Source: Cylindrospermum stagnale PCC 7417 (GTDB lineage Bacteria; Cyanobacteriota; Cyanobacteriia; Cyanobacteriales; Nostocaceae). From it: DNA of 64,000 bases. The position numbers were made by a program, and so were the translations under genes. The stretch lies in contig NC_019757.1 in NCBI RefSeq assembly GCF_000317535.1, positions 3,426,501 through 3,490,500 on the forward strand. The letters run 5' to 3'. This document shows, piece after piece, positions 1 to 9,986 of this stretch; position 1 is the stretch's first letter, and each line of letters starts with the position of its first letter. The notes under the pieces are model-generated. The model saw only the letters and a program-made list of their open reading frames with translations. It made no database searches and was not told the DNA's origin.

Positions 1-63
1 AGCTAAGGTTGCAGCTTTTAGGGTATATCCAGCAACATTTAAGTTGTCAGTTTCTCCGCTCAT
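1..63 (-). CDS. hypothetical protein, 5' end only (cut by window edge)
   Basis: An open frame starts with ATG at 63 and runs off the window edge, giving 21 residues that begin MSGETDNLNVAGY. I do not recognise it. There is no clear Shine-Dalgarno sequence upstream. It is kept as a probable gene start because the frame is open to the edge; the short length makes this weak. Confidence 0.35.
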   Translation of the reverse strand, partial: MSGETDNLNVAGYTLKAATLA

Positions 64-398
64 GGCTAATTACTTTAGAGTAATTAGCAATTAGCAATCT
101 GAACATGATCTGCTGTCAAAACAGCCTGAGTCAATCTAGAGTAAAATAAAATACTTTATCTAGCTCAAGACAATTGTAATTGAGTGGGCGAGTACCCGTC
201 CTCAGCCATTAGTGAGAGTTGCATACAAACATTGGTACCAGAAGCTTGAGCAGTTTTACTCATCCAGGTAAATTTGAATGTGCTAACTACACCTACTGGT
301 GAATTTAAAGTAATCAGATCTGATTGCGTTTCAACGATTTTTTTGTCGATCGCTCAACCAATGCTATTAGTGTCTGTGTGCTTACTGGATTAATATGT
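64..398. other. intergenic, nothing recognised
   Basis: No convincing ORF, RNA gene or repeat is visible here. The stretch is AT-rich and probably carries upstream sequence for the partial minus-strand gene at the window start. Confidence 0.4.
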
Positions 399-641
399 CT
401 ATATTAATACAATATTTTGCTCATAAATAGAGTAAATACTTAGGCTATCACCTTCTGCGGCAAATTTAGTCGCTAGTGGTTTTCCCTTAGTGAATTTACT
501 AATACCATAGTCCCTCTGATTTCCGGCCCTGAGGATGCCATTTTGCTCGATTTGCTTCAAGATGACTCCCCAAGCTTGCTCTGTTGCTCCTAAGGCAGCT
601 TTGACCCGGTTTAATTTTTTCATTCGCGTGAACTTTTTCAA
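399..641 (-). CDS. small hypothetical protein (80 aa), doubtful
   Basis: An 80-residue, lysine-rich frame. The segment after Met7 (KKLNRVKAALGATEQ) reads like an amphipathic helix, and the middle contains GNQRDYGISKF. Family unknown. The composition looks more protein-like than the overlapping plus-strand frame, but no SD sequence is visible and it stands alone in a long non-coding stretch. It could be a gene fragment or a chance ORF. Confidence 0.3.
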   Translation of the reverse strand: MKKFTRMKKLNRVKAALGATEQAWGVILKQIEQNGILRAGNQRDYGISKFTKGKPLATKFAAEGDSLSIYSIYEQNIVLI

Positions 642-939
642 AGCTTTGGATAAGATAATATTAAAAATTAATCTTGATGAATGTAGGCTGAGTCATGACA
701 AAGGAGTGGTAGGGTTTCGTGTTCGTTTCCATATTTCATATTTTTTCAGAAAATAGCCATATACCTCCAGCTAGATTTTTACCTCTATCTAATATGAAAA
801 AAAAGTAATATTGTTATTTCTATCGGTGGATGCATATTGGGTAAAACATCATCTATCTTTAGTTTGGGAAAATAAAAAAAGGCACTTACAAAAGGTCATA
901 ATTTGCAGAGATGCGATCAGGTAAGCGTGGGTGTAGCCA

Positions 940-1662
940 ATGAGTGAAATTAGTATTCTTTTAATTGAAGATCATGATTTAACCAGAATGGGACTAAGGG
1001 CTGCATTACAGTCTCACAGCGGTTTGAGAGTTATTGGTGAAGCGGCGAATGCCACTCAAGGACTCAAACTTTTGGAAACTACGAAGCCAGATGTGGCGGT
1101 GGTGGATATTGGACTGCCGGACATGGACGGTATTGAACTCACCCGCAAGTTTAGACGCTACCAAGCTGAAACCGGACAATCGGCAACCAAGATTCTCATC
1201 CTGACAATGGATCACACAGAAGATGCAGTCCTGGCAGCTTTCGCGGCGGGGGCAGATTCTTATTATATGAAAGAGACAAGCATCAATAAATTAACGGAGG
1301 CAATACAAGCAACTTACAATGGTAACTCTTGGATTGATCCAGCGATCGCCAACGTCGTCTTGCGGAAGATGCGGCTGGGTATACCAGGAGATAACCAACC
1401 GTCTGATAAGCCGAAGACTGTAAAAATTGAGGCGCTGGCGACTGAATACGAGCAAGTTTTAGAAACCTACCCCCTGACTCAACGAGAACTGGAAATTTTA
1501 GAGTTGATAGTCGCTGGGTGCAGCAATGGACAAATCGCTGAAAAACTCTATATTACTGTCGGGACGGTCAAAACCCATGTTCGCAACATTTTGAATAAAC
1601 TCTGTGCGGATGACCGTACTCAAGCTGCTGTTCGTGCTTTGCGTTCTGGGCTAGTAGCATAG
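940..1662 (+). CDS. NarL/FixJ-family response regulator
   Basis: A 240-aa two-component response regulator. The receiver domain (about residues 1-125) has the acidic pair E10/D11, phospho-acceptor D56 in VVDIGLPD, the LTMD segment and a lysine in YYMKETS. A linker of about 50 residues leads to a LuxR-type helix-turn-helix (about 176-238; LTQRELEILELI, TVGTVKTHVRNIL). It should bind DNA when phosphorylated by a sensor kinase, but no kinase gene is adjacent and the signal is unknown. It is monocistronic and faces a convergent lipid-A-synthase-like gene. It resembles the many orphan NarL regulators of Nostocales; no specific ortholog is claimed. Confidence 0.9.
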   Translation: MSEISILLIEDHDLTRMGLRAALQSHSGLRVIGEAANATQGLKLLETTKPDVAVVDIGLPDMDGIELTRKFRRYQAETGQSATKILILTMDHTEDAVLAAFAAGADSYYMKETSINKLTEAIQATYNGNSWIDPAIANVVLRKMRLGIPGDNQPSDKPKTVKIEALATEYEQVLETYPLTQRELEILELIVAGCSNGQIAEKLYITVGTVKTHVRNILNKLCADDRTQAAVRALRSGLVA

Positions 1663-1769
1663 CTAGATAAAAAGAAGAACCAGACAAGAAATTTTTGCTG
1701 TTACGAAGAAGAATCCCACTGCGTTATCCTAATTCCCTTTAATTATGAAACTTCATTAGCTCCTCCCAA

Positions 1770-1788
1770 CCCCCCAGGATTTGGGGGG
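1770..1788. terminator. hairpin between convergent genes
   Basis: A 7-bp perfect inverted repeat CCCCCCA/TGGGGGG with a 5-nt loop lies between the stops of two convergent genes (1662 and 1848). The flanking CTCCTCCCAAC...GGGGGGCTAAG is a common cyanobacterial intergenic repeat type. There is no clean T-run, so it may be a repeat element acting as a bidirectional stop. Confidence 0.45.
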
Positions 1789-1847
1789 CTAAGATAAATC
1801 ATCTGCATCACACTTTAAGAGCAACGGTATTCAGCAGTGGGGGGATT

Positions 1848-3212
1848 TTAAGTCAGTCGTTCCTGCAAACAGTCAGCAATACGTCTGGCTGCGCCTGGAT
1901 AACCCATTCGCTGTACACCATTTTCGGCAATAATTTGCAAGCTGTCGGGATGTTTCAGCAAAGATTGCACCACTTGCGCCACTTTCACTGGTTGGTCTAC
2001 TAAAATCAATGATGCTCCTAAAAGACGACTTTGAGCTTCAGCGAAGCCAGGGTTATATTGGGGGCCATTGCCGGGAATGGCGATCGCAGGTTTGCCTAAA
2101 CCGACAAATTGCTCTGTGGCTGTTCCTGCCATAGCGATCGCCAAATCTCCCAAATGCAAGCAGTCATTATATGCCTGCTGTGACAGCATTAAATAAGCAT
2201 TTTTTTGTTTAAATATCAAGACATTGGGGTCATCAAGCTGGATGGGAGAAGATTCATGGAGTCGCCAGCCTTGAGCCTTTAAAGTTTGGGACAAAACGTT
2301 GCAGTCCAAACCAGATGCGATCGCTCCTAAGAAAACTACTGTACCATTCGCGGGAAAAACAGAATCTCGCTCCCGAAAACTTGCCATCAGTGCAGATACA
2401 GCAATCATGATCATTTCCCAATTGCTATAAGCTTCTGGTGGACGAGAACCCGGTAGGAGAGTCACAACTAAAGGACGAATTATCTCTTGTTGCTGGGCAT
2501 CAGCACTATAAAATTGTCGGCGGGAACAACTGGGTTCCAGACCATCCATCATCGGATTTCCCAAATCAACAGCGGGAATCGGCCATTTTTTTAAAATTTC
2601 CGTCGTCAATGAATCTCTAGGAAACACCGCCCGACAACGACGACGACTCATCAACCACCTCTCCCAAGGATGGTAAATCGAACCAGAAAAATTTTCCCAA
2701 TTGGCAGCTTTTGATTTTCGTGGCAATAAGCCGGCTTCATCCCGTACATAATATTCTGATTTTGCCGTGCCGACAAAGGCATAATTAGCACCGCTGAAAG
2801 TGGCAAACAACAGCGGCACAATATCACCCACAGCTAAAATAGCTTGCTGATTACCTAATTTTTTTTGAGAACTAACCCAACGGCGTACAGCTTGAATTTG
2901 GTTCCAGGTAAGTGACAATAAACCGCCGCGCACATCTCGCACCAGTTGTCGTCCATCCATATAAATAAAGCCACCAGAAGGCATAGTGCGTACTGAACCA
3001 ATCAGCGGCAGATCCAACTGTTGGTAAGCACGTCCTTCACCCACCAGAGGTAAAGCAAAGATATCTGGTGGGTTTGATTGTTGCTGGAGTTCTTGCAAGA
3101 TCCGAACTGCAATCATATCTTCCCCATGACCATTACTTAAAACCAGTAACTGCAAACGAGAAGTTGCGCCTTGGGCGTGATTCGCTAAAGATAACTGGGA
3201 TAAATCATTCAT
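1848..3212 (-). CDS. lipid-A-disaccharide synthase-related protein
   Basis: A 454-aa GT-B-like protein. The N-terminus has LSNGHGEDMIAVRIL (about 26-40). A central LLPGSRPPEAY marks the second Rossmann half, and the C-terminal part has AGTATEQFVGLGKPAIAIPG, the region that contacts the donor in LpxB-type enzymes. It belongs to the cyanobacterial LpxB-like family whose substrate is not established; it is not the canonical lpxB of the lpxC-fabZ-lpxA-lpxB cluster. A GAGG about 5 nt before the ATG supports the start. It is divergent from the omp85 gene, so an outer-membrane lipid role is plausible but inferred. Confidence 0.82.
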   Translation of the reverse strand: MNDLSQLSLANHAQGATSRLQLLVLSNGHGEDMIAVRILQELQQQSNPPDIFALPLVGEGRAYQQLDLPLIGSVRTMPSGGFIYMDGRQLVRDVRGGLLSLTWNQIQAVRRWVSSQKKLGNQQAILAVGDIVPLLFATFSGANYAFVGTAKSEYYVRDEAGLLPRKSKAANWENFSGSIYHPWERWLMSRRRCRAVFPRDSLTTEILKKWPIPAVDLGNPMMDGLEPSCSRRQFYSADAQQQEIIRPLVVTLLPGSRPPEAYSNWEMIMIAVSALMASFRERDSVFPANGTVVFLGAIASGLDCNVLSQTLKAQGWRLHESSPIQLDDPNVLIFKQKNAYLMLSQQAYNDCLHLGDLAIAMAGTATEQFVGLGKPAIAIPGNGPQYNPGFAEAQSRLLGASLILVDQPVKVAQVVQSLLKHPDSLQIIAENGVQRMGYPGAARRIADCLQERLT

Positions 3213-3487
3213 AAAACCTCGCCTTGAGAATTTTCAGGATCAAAAAGTCTTTTCTCTGATAAAAATAGTAATTAACCAGTAGTCAAATTTTGCTTTGTCT
3301 GGTGGGACAAAAGCCTCCAACTAACAGCCAGAAGTGGCCGACAGGAAACAAAAAATCACAATCAACTGTCTGTTTGTCAAAAGGGTATCAATGGGGGTAT
3401 AAATCGGCAAAGCCGCTGGAAGTTAGTATTATCCCCATTGCCTGACCTCGCCACAACTAACTCCCAGTTAATTAGGTTAAATATATT

Positions 3488-5656
3488 ATGCGAGTTTCTT
3501 CTGCGGCAATTTTTACTTTAGCTACTTTGGCTGCTAGTAATGTCACTCAGCAAGCTAAGGCTGCACCTGCTAAAGCTGCCACTCAGGCGGAAAAAGCCCC
3601 AGAAGTGGTGGTGTCAGTCATTGAAGACGCACCTGCACGGGTGGAGGCGATCGCTACCATCGCTTCCCCAGAAACCGTAGTTACTCAGCAATTTTCTCAA
3701 AATCCTGTATTTGTGCAAACAGGTGTGAATCACAATTCCCCAGTAATTTTAAAATCGGTAGTTAAAGAAAACTCTCCAGTTAGAATCATCGTCCCACCTC
3801 CCCAACGGCTGGATTTTCCCACTCCTGAATTTTCTAATTCCTCAACTCCCCAACGGCTAGATTTTCCCACTCCACAAATCCCTAAATCTCCAAATCCGCC
3901 AACTCCTCCCACCATAGTCAATGATTTAGTCGTCACAGCTACAGATGTGCAGATAGTGGGAGTTGGTCAAGAATTGCAGCAGATAATTCGCCGAGTGATT
4001 AAAACTCAGAAGGGGGGAGAAACTAGCCAAAGCCAGCTACAAAAGGACGTAGCCGCAATTTTGGATACAGGTTTATTTGCGATCGCCAGTGTGAACAGCA
4101 GCGTTACGCCCACCGGGCTGAATGTAGTCTATCAGGTGCAACCAGTCGTGGTGCGATCGCTACAACTATCAGATGCGCGTATCCTCACTTACAAAGTAGC
4201 CCTAGAAAGCTTACAGCCGCAAATAGGCAAAGTTATCAGTCCCGCTGGACTCCAGCAAGCAGTGCAAACAATTAACAAGTGGTATGCCGACAATGGTTAT
4301 AGTTTAGCTAGGGTACTCTCAATCAAACCCAGCCGCGAAGGCATCCTCACCTTAAATCTCGCTGAAGGATTAGTCGGCGATATCAAGTTTCGCTTTGTCA
4401 ACGACAAGGGAAAAACCATTGATAATCAGGGGAATCCAGTAAAGGGACGCACTAAACAAGATTTTTTGCGACAGCAACTCAAGTTGCAACCAGGTCAAGT
4501 TTTCCAAGAAAATCTAGCCAGGCAAGACGCGCAGCAGCTATCTCGTACTGGCTTATTTGAAACTGTGAATCTTGCCTTTGAAGGCGATGCCACAAAAGTT
4601 GATTTGATCTATGAACTCAAAGAACTTGGGGCACGTTCCGTCAATTTGGGCGGTAACTATAACGCCGATCAGGGGCTAGTAGGCACTTTAAACTATAAAG
4701 ACCAGAATGTCGGCGGCATTAACGATACCGTGGTTGTGAATGTTGGTGTTAGTAGCCAAGACGTGCAATTTGATACTAAATTCACCAGTCCCTATCGGGC
4801 AACTAACCCTGATCGCTTAGGCTACAGCATCAATGCCTTCCGTCAGCGGGAACTTTCCGATACTTTTGATGACAAAATTAAACTAGCTAACGGTGATAAA
4901 GTGCGGGAAGCTAGATTTGGTGGTGGTTTTAGTCTCCAGCAACCGATTGACGGTTGGGATACATCCTTAGGAGTTAACTACACGCGCACCAGCATTCGCG
5001 ATCGCGACGGCAATATCACTCCCACCGATGCCAATGGGAATCCCCTCTCTTTTAGTGGAACTGGGGTTGACGACCTCACCACCGTATCCTTCACCGCCAC
5101 CCAAGACCAGCGGAATAACCCCACTAAACCAACTCAAGGTTCCATCATCAGTTTGAGTACTGAACAATCTATTCCTCTCCTCGGTCAAGGTAATATTTCC
5201 ATGAATCGTCTACGGGCGAATTATAGCCAGTACGTGCCACTCAAGCTATTTAACAGTAAACAGCCACAAGTCTTTGCTCTGAATCTGCAAGCCGGCACAG
5301 TGATTGGTGATTTACCACCTTATGAAACCTTTAACTTGGGTGGTTCCAATTCAGTGCGCGGTTACAACGGAGGCGAAGTGGGTAGCGGTCGCAGTTACGT
5401 TTTAGCTTCCGCAGAATATCGCTTCCCCATCATCCCAATTTTAGGGGGCGTGCTGTTTGCCGACTATGCCTCAGACTTAGGTTCTGGTGATACTGTCTTG
5501 GGAGATCCAGCAGGGGTAAGGGGTAAACCAGGTAATGGTTTTGGTTATGGGGCTGGGTTGCGCGTTGACTCACCCCTGGGCTTAATTCGGGCTGATTATG
5601 GCATTAACGACCAAGGACAAGGTCGAGTGCATATAGGCATAGGTCAGCGCTTTTAG
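3488..5656 (+). CDS. Omp85/BamA-Toc75 family outer membrane protein
   Basis: A 722-aa protein with a signal peptide (about 1-25, ending QAKA). A Pro/Ser-rich spacer (about 95-148) contains two copies of PQRLDFPTP. POTRA-type domains follow (about 148-395), then a C-terminal 16-strand barrel. The Omp85 loop-6 signature SVRGYNGG is at about residue 622, and the chain ends in Phe as outer-membrane proteins do. The role is insertion of beta-barrel proteins into the outer membrane. Cyanobacteria carry several paralogs; this one is not next to lpxC, so the exact ortholog is not assigned. Confidence 0.92.
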   Translation: MRVSSAAIFTLATLAASNVTQQAKAAPAKAATQAEKAPEVVVSVIEDAPARVEAIATIASPETVVTQQFSQNPVFVQTGVNHNSPVILKSVVKENSPVRIIVPPPQRLDFPTPEFSNSSTPQRLDFPTPQIPKSPNPPTPPTIVNDLVVTATDVQIVGVGQELQQIIRRVIKTQKGGETSQSQLQKDVAAILDTGLFAIASVNSSVTPTGLNVVYQVQPVVVRSLQLSDARILTYKVALESLQPQIGKVISPAGLQQAVQTINKWYADNGYSLARVLSIKPSREGILTLNLAEGLVGDIKFRFVNDKGKTIDNQGNPVKGRTKQDFLRQQLKLQPGQVFQENLARQDAQQLSRTGLFETVNLAFEGDATKVDLIYELKELGARSVNLGGNYNADQGLVGTLNYKDQNVGGINDTVVVNVGVSSQDVQFDTKFTSPYRATNPDRLGYSINAFRQRELSDTFDDKIKLANGDKVREARFGGGFSLQQPIDGWDTSLGVNYTRTSIRDRDGNITPTDANGNPLSFSGTGVDDLTTVSFTATQDQRNNPTKPTQGSIISLSTEQSIPLLGQGNISMNRLRANYSQYVPLKLFNSKQPQVFALNLQAGTVIGDLPPYETFNLGGSNSVRGYNGGEVGSGRSYVLASAEYRFPIIPILGGVLFADYASDLGSGDTVLGDPAGVRGKPGNGFGYGAGLRVDSPLGLIRADYGINDQGQGRVHIGIGQRF

Positions 5657-5687
5657 CCGCAGTGGCGCCTTCTGGGGATTAGTGAAA

Positions 5688-5705
5688 GTGTGGACTCATC
5701 AGCTA
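5688..5705 (+). promoter_or_regulatory. 18-bp motif shared with 8906-8923
   Basis: GTGTGGACTCATCAGCTA here matches GTGTAGACTCATCTGCTA at 8906 in 16 of 18 positions. Both copies lie about 190 bp upstream of a plus-strand gene (the kinase at 5895; the DUF2267 gene at 9098). It is a candidate shared regulatory or promoter element. No known factor is assigned, and two copies are weak support. Confidence 0.3.
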
Positions 5706-5824
5706 AAGTAAAAAGGACAAAACTAGGGTAACGATGAGGAAGTTTTCCCCTGGAAAGCGATCCAAAAACTCAATCATCCCCTAGTATAGGCAAGCAGGAC
5801 TAACCAAGACTCGACGGAATCTTT

Positions 5825-5891
5825 CTTTGAAAACTCAGGACTCAGTACTTAATTTGCCCACTCAGGACTAAGGACTCAGGACTCAAAACTC
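5825..5891 (+). repeat. STRR-like heptamer tract (GGACTCA)
   Basis: Degenerate tandem copies of GGACTCA/GGACTAA run up to the kinase start codon. Such short tandem repeats are characteristic of heterocystous cyanobacterial intergenic DNA. Confidence 0.65.
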
Positions 5892-5894
5892 GTT

Positions 5895-7589
5895 ATGTTA
5901 GCAGGCACAATTTTGCAGAGTGGAAAATATACCCTTATCCAGGAAATAGGGCGCGGCGGCTTTGGTGTGACCTTCAAAGCTATGCATCACTACTTGAGTC
6001 AAGAGGTAGTGATGAAAACCATCAATGAACGGCTGCGACAAAATCCTGATTTTTCCAAGTTTGAGAGCCAATTCCAAGATGAAGCCAGACGATTAGCCAC
6101 TTGTGTCCATCCCAATATTGTCCGGGTCAGTGACTTTTTTGTCGAGGCTGGGCTGCCTTACATGGTGATGGAATACATTCCTGGTGAAACCTTAGGAGAG
6201 GCATTTGTCTTCCCAGGGATACCGTTGCCCGAAGCAACAGCAATTCATTACATCCGGCAAATTGGCGCAGCCTTGCAGGTAGTACACCAGAATAGTTTGC
6301 TGCACCGAGATATTAAACCGGATAATATCATTCTCCGTCAAGGAACTCAGGAGGTAGTGCTGATTGATTTTGGCATTGCTAGGGAATTTAATGGCGGTGT
6401 GCAGCAGACGCACACAGGGATAGTTTCTGAGGGCTATTCCCCAATTGAGCAGTATATGACGCAAGCACCGCGCACACCAGCAACAGATATTTATGGTTTG
6501 GCCGCCACCTTGTATGCACTGCTAACGGCACAAGTTCCCATTCCGTCACTACTACGCGATCGCCAAAAAATGCCCTCCCCCCGCGAACTGCAACCCCACT
6601 TGAGTGCTGCTGTTAATCAGGCGGTAATGCGCGGTATGGCGGTAGAGTCTCGTTTTCGACCGGCGACAGTTGCAGAATGGTTGCAATTATTACCTGGAAC
6701 TGGGCTGGATGTGACACCGCCAGCGGTACTCACTCACACAGTACCTACCATCGATTTATCTGTCCAGCAGCAGCCAGAAATTTTGCTGGAGAAAACAGCC
6801 CAAAGTCACAATCAAGCACCATCAGCTTCGGCAAAAGTGGCATCACCAGCTCAAAAATTGGCTTCATCTAAGGTGTTTATTGGCGCAGGTGTAGCACTTA
6901 TCGCCGCCACAGCAAGTTTTAATATCACGAAGTTGTTCCCCAAATCTCAGCCGCAGCCAGTAGCTAAACCGCTTTTTGAAGAAAAGCCTTTTGAAAAACC
7001 TGCACAGGCAATACCTTCTATCGAAAGTACCAAAAGTGCAACGTCGCCTGTGGGTAAAAAGACTGAAACCTCTTCGCCAACTGAATCGGCGCCAGTCTCT
7101 ACGAATTCTCAGCGACGCAAGCGCAATGATCGTGTTTCCCCAGAAGCAGATCCTAGTGGCGCTAAAATTTCTCCAGTGCGATCTGCTCAAAGCAGCAGGG
7201 CTTCTCTACGAGATGCTTCGCGATCGCCATCGCCTCAAAATAACTCTGAAGCATCGCCACGCCGTAACACAGAGCAACCTTCATCTCAACCAACTGCTGC
7301 CCCCGCGCCTTCGGTATTGGATACGCTGCGGGTGATTCGGGAGTCTCGTCAAACTGCCCCCAAGCCATTGCCCCAAAATAACTCACCCGCTTCTAGTCAA
7401 GATTCCACCCCATCCAAACCTGCAATACCGGAAAATTCTGTAGTCATCCCAGCAGCGCCACCACCGACGGAACCCCAGAAATCAGATCCTGCTGTGGTAG
7501 TTCCCACACAGGAAACCAAACAAAAGTCACCTGTTGAAAGTCAATCCCAGAAGGATGAGTTGCCAGTGGAAAAGCCAGAAGGCAATTAG
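5895..7589 (+). CDS. membrane-anchored Ser/Thr protein kinase
   Basis: A 564-aa Hanks-type kinase. It has the glycine loop [10 protein letters not shown] (18-27), catalytic Lys41, HRDIKPDN with D139/N144, DFG with D158 and the GYSPIEQY activation segment characteristic of the cyanobacterial PknB-like group. A single transmembrane helix lies at about 326-344, followed by a 220-residue Ser/Pro/Thr-rich tail with no recognised domain, presumably extracytoplasmic. All catalytic residues are present, so it should be active. Substrate unknown. The start is the ATG at the end of a GGACTCA repeat tract. Confidence 0.92.
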   Translation: MLAGTILQSGKYTLIQEIGRGGFGVTFKAMHHYLSQEVVMKTINERLRQNPDFSKFESQFQDEARRLATCVHPNIVRVSDFFVEAGLPYMVMEYIPGETLGEAFVFPGIPLPEATAIHYIRQIGAALQVVHQNSLLHRDIKPDNIILRQGTQEVVLIDFGIAREFNGGVQQTHTGIVSEGYSPIEQYMTQAPRTPATDIYGLAATLYALLTAQVPIPSLLRDRQKMPSPRELQPHLSAAVNQAVMRGMAVESRFRPATVAEWLQLLPGTGLDVTPPAVLTHTVPTIDLSVQQQPEILLEKTAQSHNQAPSASAKVASPAQKLASSKVFIGAGVALIAATASFNITKLFPKSQPQPVAKPLFEEKPFEKPAQAIPSIESTKSATSPVGKKTETSSPTESAPVSTNSQRRKRNDRVSPEADPSGAKISPVRSAQSSRASLRDASRSPSPQNNSEASPRRNTEQPSSQPTAAPAPSVLDTLRVIRESRQTAPKPLPQNNSPASSQDSTPSKPAIPENSVVIPAAPPPTEPQKSDPAVVVPTQETKQKSPVESQSQKDELPVEKPEGN

Positions 7590-7595
7590 TTCAGG

Positions 7596-8750
7596 TTATT
7601 TGCTATTGAACACCACAATTTCTCCTTGTTGATTAAACTCTACAGGATCATTAGGGAAATCGTAATTATTCAAATAACGCAAAAGTCCCACAGTCCGAAA
7701 ATGCTGATCGATTTGCGGAATACCTTGGCGATTTAGATGAACTGGGATAACTTTACTTGATACTAAATCTCCCTCTGAGTTGAGTTTGACGAATAAAATC
7801 ATTGAGTAACCAGTTTGGGCATTTGTGGCTAAAGTCCGGTATCCCAAAAAGTTGCCTAAAGAATAGGCGATCATTTTTCCTTTATACATTTCGATGGCTC
7901 TCGGAACGTGGGGCCCATGTCCCAGGACTAAATCTGCTCCTGTATCGATCATTGTCCGGGCAAACTTCAGCGAATTGCCCCGATCTTCCCCATAAAAGAA
8001 CTCTGTTTTATTTTTAACGTGCAGCGCCGCAGTTCCTTCTGCTCCCACTTGCATCGACACGATCACAACTTTGGCGTTATTTTTGGCTTCTTCTACCAGT
8101 GCTTTGGCTGCTTCTAAATCGTTGACAGAATTGTATAAGTTATAGGTGGTAAAGCCGATCATTGCTACTGAAATTTGATTGGCTTCTAAATAGAGAATTT
8201 GATTTTTATGACCTAATGTTTTAATTCCCGCAGCCTCAAGATTTTTCTTTGTATCTTGGAACCCCACTGAACCAAAGTCCATTGCGTGGTTGTTCGCCAT
8301 ATTGAACACATTAAAACCAGCCTCAGCAAATAACTGGGCGTAGGCAGGTGGTGACCGAAAGGCAAAAGTTTTTCCGCGACTGATATCTTTGGCAGTGTAG
8401 GGATGGTTTGTTAAGCTACTTTCAAAGTTACCAAACAAAATATCCGATCCTTGTAAGTAGGCTCTGACAGACTTTGGCAGCAGTTGATTGCGATCGCGCG
8501 GCAGTTTGTTGCTAGGAAAATTAGTACCGGGGATAATATCGCCCACGGCTTTGATGGTGATGGTATTTGAAGCGGTTGGCTGTGCTTCAGCGTCGGAAAA
8601 CGGAAATGGTACAGATTCAGTGGGTGTGCTAGCAGCGTCACTTCGCTGTAATTGCCCAAACCGGATGATGATTCCGATACTAATACCCACACAAAAACAG
8701 AACCCGATAAAACCAAATGAGAATATTCGCCCCTGGCTACGATTTGCCAT
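7596..8750 (-). CDS. CapA family protein (PGA_cap metallophosphatase-like)
   Basis: A 384-aa protein with an N-terminal membrane anchor (about 10-30), then a low-complexity linker and a CapA/PgsA-type domain (about 62-350). Motifs are KAVGDIIPG, MANNHAMDFG and GHGPHVPR, which supply the metal-binding Asp/Asn/His residues of this calcineurin-like fold. Relatives act in poly-gamma-glutamate capsule synthesis, but most cyanobacterial members have no assigned substrate and no capB/capC is nearby. GAGGAGTG just before the ATG fixes the start. Its stop is 6 bp from that of the convergent kinase gene. Confidence 0.87.
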   Translation of the reverse strand: MANRSQGRIFSFGFIGFCFCVGISIGIIIRFGQLQRSDAASTPTESVPFPFSDAEAQPTASNTITIKAVGDIIPGTNFPSNKLPRDRNQLLPKSVRAYLQGSDILFGNFESSLTNHPYTAKDISRGKTFAFRSPPAYAQLFAEAGFNVFNMANNHAMDFGSVGFQDTKKNLEAAGIKTLGHKNQILYLEANQISVAMIGFTTYNLYNSVNDLEAAKALVEEAKNNAKVVIVSMQVGAEGTAALHVKNKTEFFYGEDRGNSLKFARTMIDTGADLVLGHGPHVPRAIEMYKGKMIAYSLGNFLGYRTLATNAQTGYSMILFVKLNSEGDLVSSKVIPVHLNRQGIPQIDQHFRTVGLLRYLNNYDFPNDPVEFNQQGEIVVFNSK

Positions 8751-9097
8751 CGTTCACTCCTCACACGATGGCATTAGTGTAGCCTAAAATTACGTATTTA
8801 TAAGGTATAGTTTAGTTGTTTTTGCCAAAAAATCGATTGCTCAATCGGGGAATGCTACTGAGGACTAGGTTTACCATTTTCCTACTTGAAAGCACATAGT
8901 CAGAGGTGTAGACTCATCTGCTAGATAGAGGAAGAAGAGCACAATCATGCACCATTGGCTAGAAGAAATAGGATTCTAATTTTTCTAGGATCTTCGCAGG
9001 TGAGGGTAAAACTATAAAGAGCCAATCAGCAATTCGTCTTGCTTTTCAAAGCATTTAGCATTTAGCAAGAATTCTGATGCACAATAGCGGAGGTGTC
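8751..9097. other. divergent intergenic region
   Basis: Upstream region of both capA-like and DUF2267 genes. Apart from the 18-bp motif at 8906-8923, nothing is recognised. No ORF or RNA gene is supported. Confidence 0.4.
8906..8923 (+). promoter_or_regulatory. 18-bp motif shared with 5688-5705
   Basis: The second copy of the GTGTrGACTCATCwGCTA motif, about 175 bp before the DUF2267 gene. See the copy upstream of the kinase. Confidence 0.3.
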
Positions 9098-9544
9098 ATG
9101 ATGACAATGACAGGATTGGATATCTTCGATGCTACTCTTCAGAAAACGATTCCTTGGATCAATGATTTAGCAAAAGAACTCGGTTGGGAAAATAAGCACC
9201 GGGTTTTCCAAGGGTTGCGAGCCACATTACACGCACTGCGCGATCGCCTAACCGTCCAAGAAGCAGCTCATTTAGGAGCGCAGTTACCCATCTTACTAGC
9301 TGGATTCTACTACGAAAACTGGAGGCCAGGGGCAACCCCGACGAAGGATCGGACTAAGGAACAATTCCTCAGCCATATCCGTGATTACTTCCACAATGTC
9401 GATCCGGAAATCGATGCTGAGTATCTTGTGCGCGCTGTCTTCAAGATTCTTGCCCAGCGGGTTTCCCAAGGAGAGATTGAAGATGTGATTAACATGTTGC
9501 CGCCAGCGTTGCGAGAACTCTGGATTGAAACAGTACCCGGTTAA
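9098..9544 (+). CDS. DUF2267 domain-containing protein
   Basis: 148 aa. The whole protein matches the DUF2267 pattern: two similar helical halves, with FQGLRATLHALRDRLTVQEAAHLGAQLP early and YLVRAVFKILAQRV...LPPALRELW late. Function unknown. A longer frame opens at 9077, but GGAGG at 9089-9093 sits 4 nt before the ATG at 9098 (7 nt before that at 9101), so a downstream start is preferred. It is monocistronic, followed by a tRNA on the other strand. Confidence 0.85.
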   Translation: MMTMTGLDIFDATLQKTIPWINDLAKELGWENKHRVFQGLRATLHALRDRLTVQEAAHLGAQLPILLAGFYYENWRPGATPTKDRTKEQFLSHIRDYFHNVDPEIDAEYLVRAVFKILAQRVSQGEIEDVINMLPPALRELWIETVPG

Positions 9545-9550
9545 TTCAAC

Positions 9551-9634
9551 GGAGAGGGGGGGATTCGAACCCCCGTTGGGTTTCCCCAAAACGCATTTCG
9601 AGTGCGTCACCATCAACCACTCGGACACCTCTCC
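9551..9634 (-). tRNA. tRNA-Ser(CGA)
   Basis: On the minus strand it begins GGAGAGGTGTCCGAGTGG. The 7-bp acceptor stem GGAGAGG/CCTCTCC is complete. The anticodon stem ACGCA/TGCGT encloses loop CTCGAAA (anticodon CGA). A variable arm TTTGGGGAAACCCA, typical of class II serine tRNAs, precedes T-stem GGGGG/CCCCC with loop TTCGAAT. CCA is not encoded. Confidence 0.95.
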
Positions 9635-9986
9635 AAACAAACAAAGTTAACTTTTCACGTCAAAAAAGCACTTCACTTGTGATTCTTAAATTTTATCACG
9701 TATTTTTTCATGCTGTTATCAATAAATGATTATAGCCCAGATATAGGCTTGTGACTGAAAGCGATCGCACTCTTCTGTTATGGCAAAAATGAAACCCAGC
9801 AAAAGTCAGTAAGGTGAAAGTTAAAAAAGAAAAGGCGAGATTTTTTCTCTGTATCCCGGTTATTGTCTGCTGTCTATGAGACAGAATGTGGAATCTGCAC
9901 GCATCACCCGAAATTGTCAGCAATGGGCTTTTGTGTAAAACATCGGCAGGATAGTATTTTCGGCGAAAACTCAATAAACTTTGAGA
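9635..9986. other. intergenic, nothing firmly recognised
   Basis: Minus-strand frames of 88 and 97 residues cross this stretch, but they have no recognisable domain or ribosome-binding site and are probably chance ORFs. It should include the tRNA-Ser promoter, which I could not identify. Confidence 0.35.

Noticed and set aside
5895-7589. Several ORFs of 60-119 residues overlapping the kinase gene
   Set aside because: They are shadows in other frames of a gene with a full set of kinase motifs.
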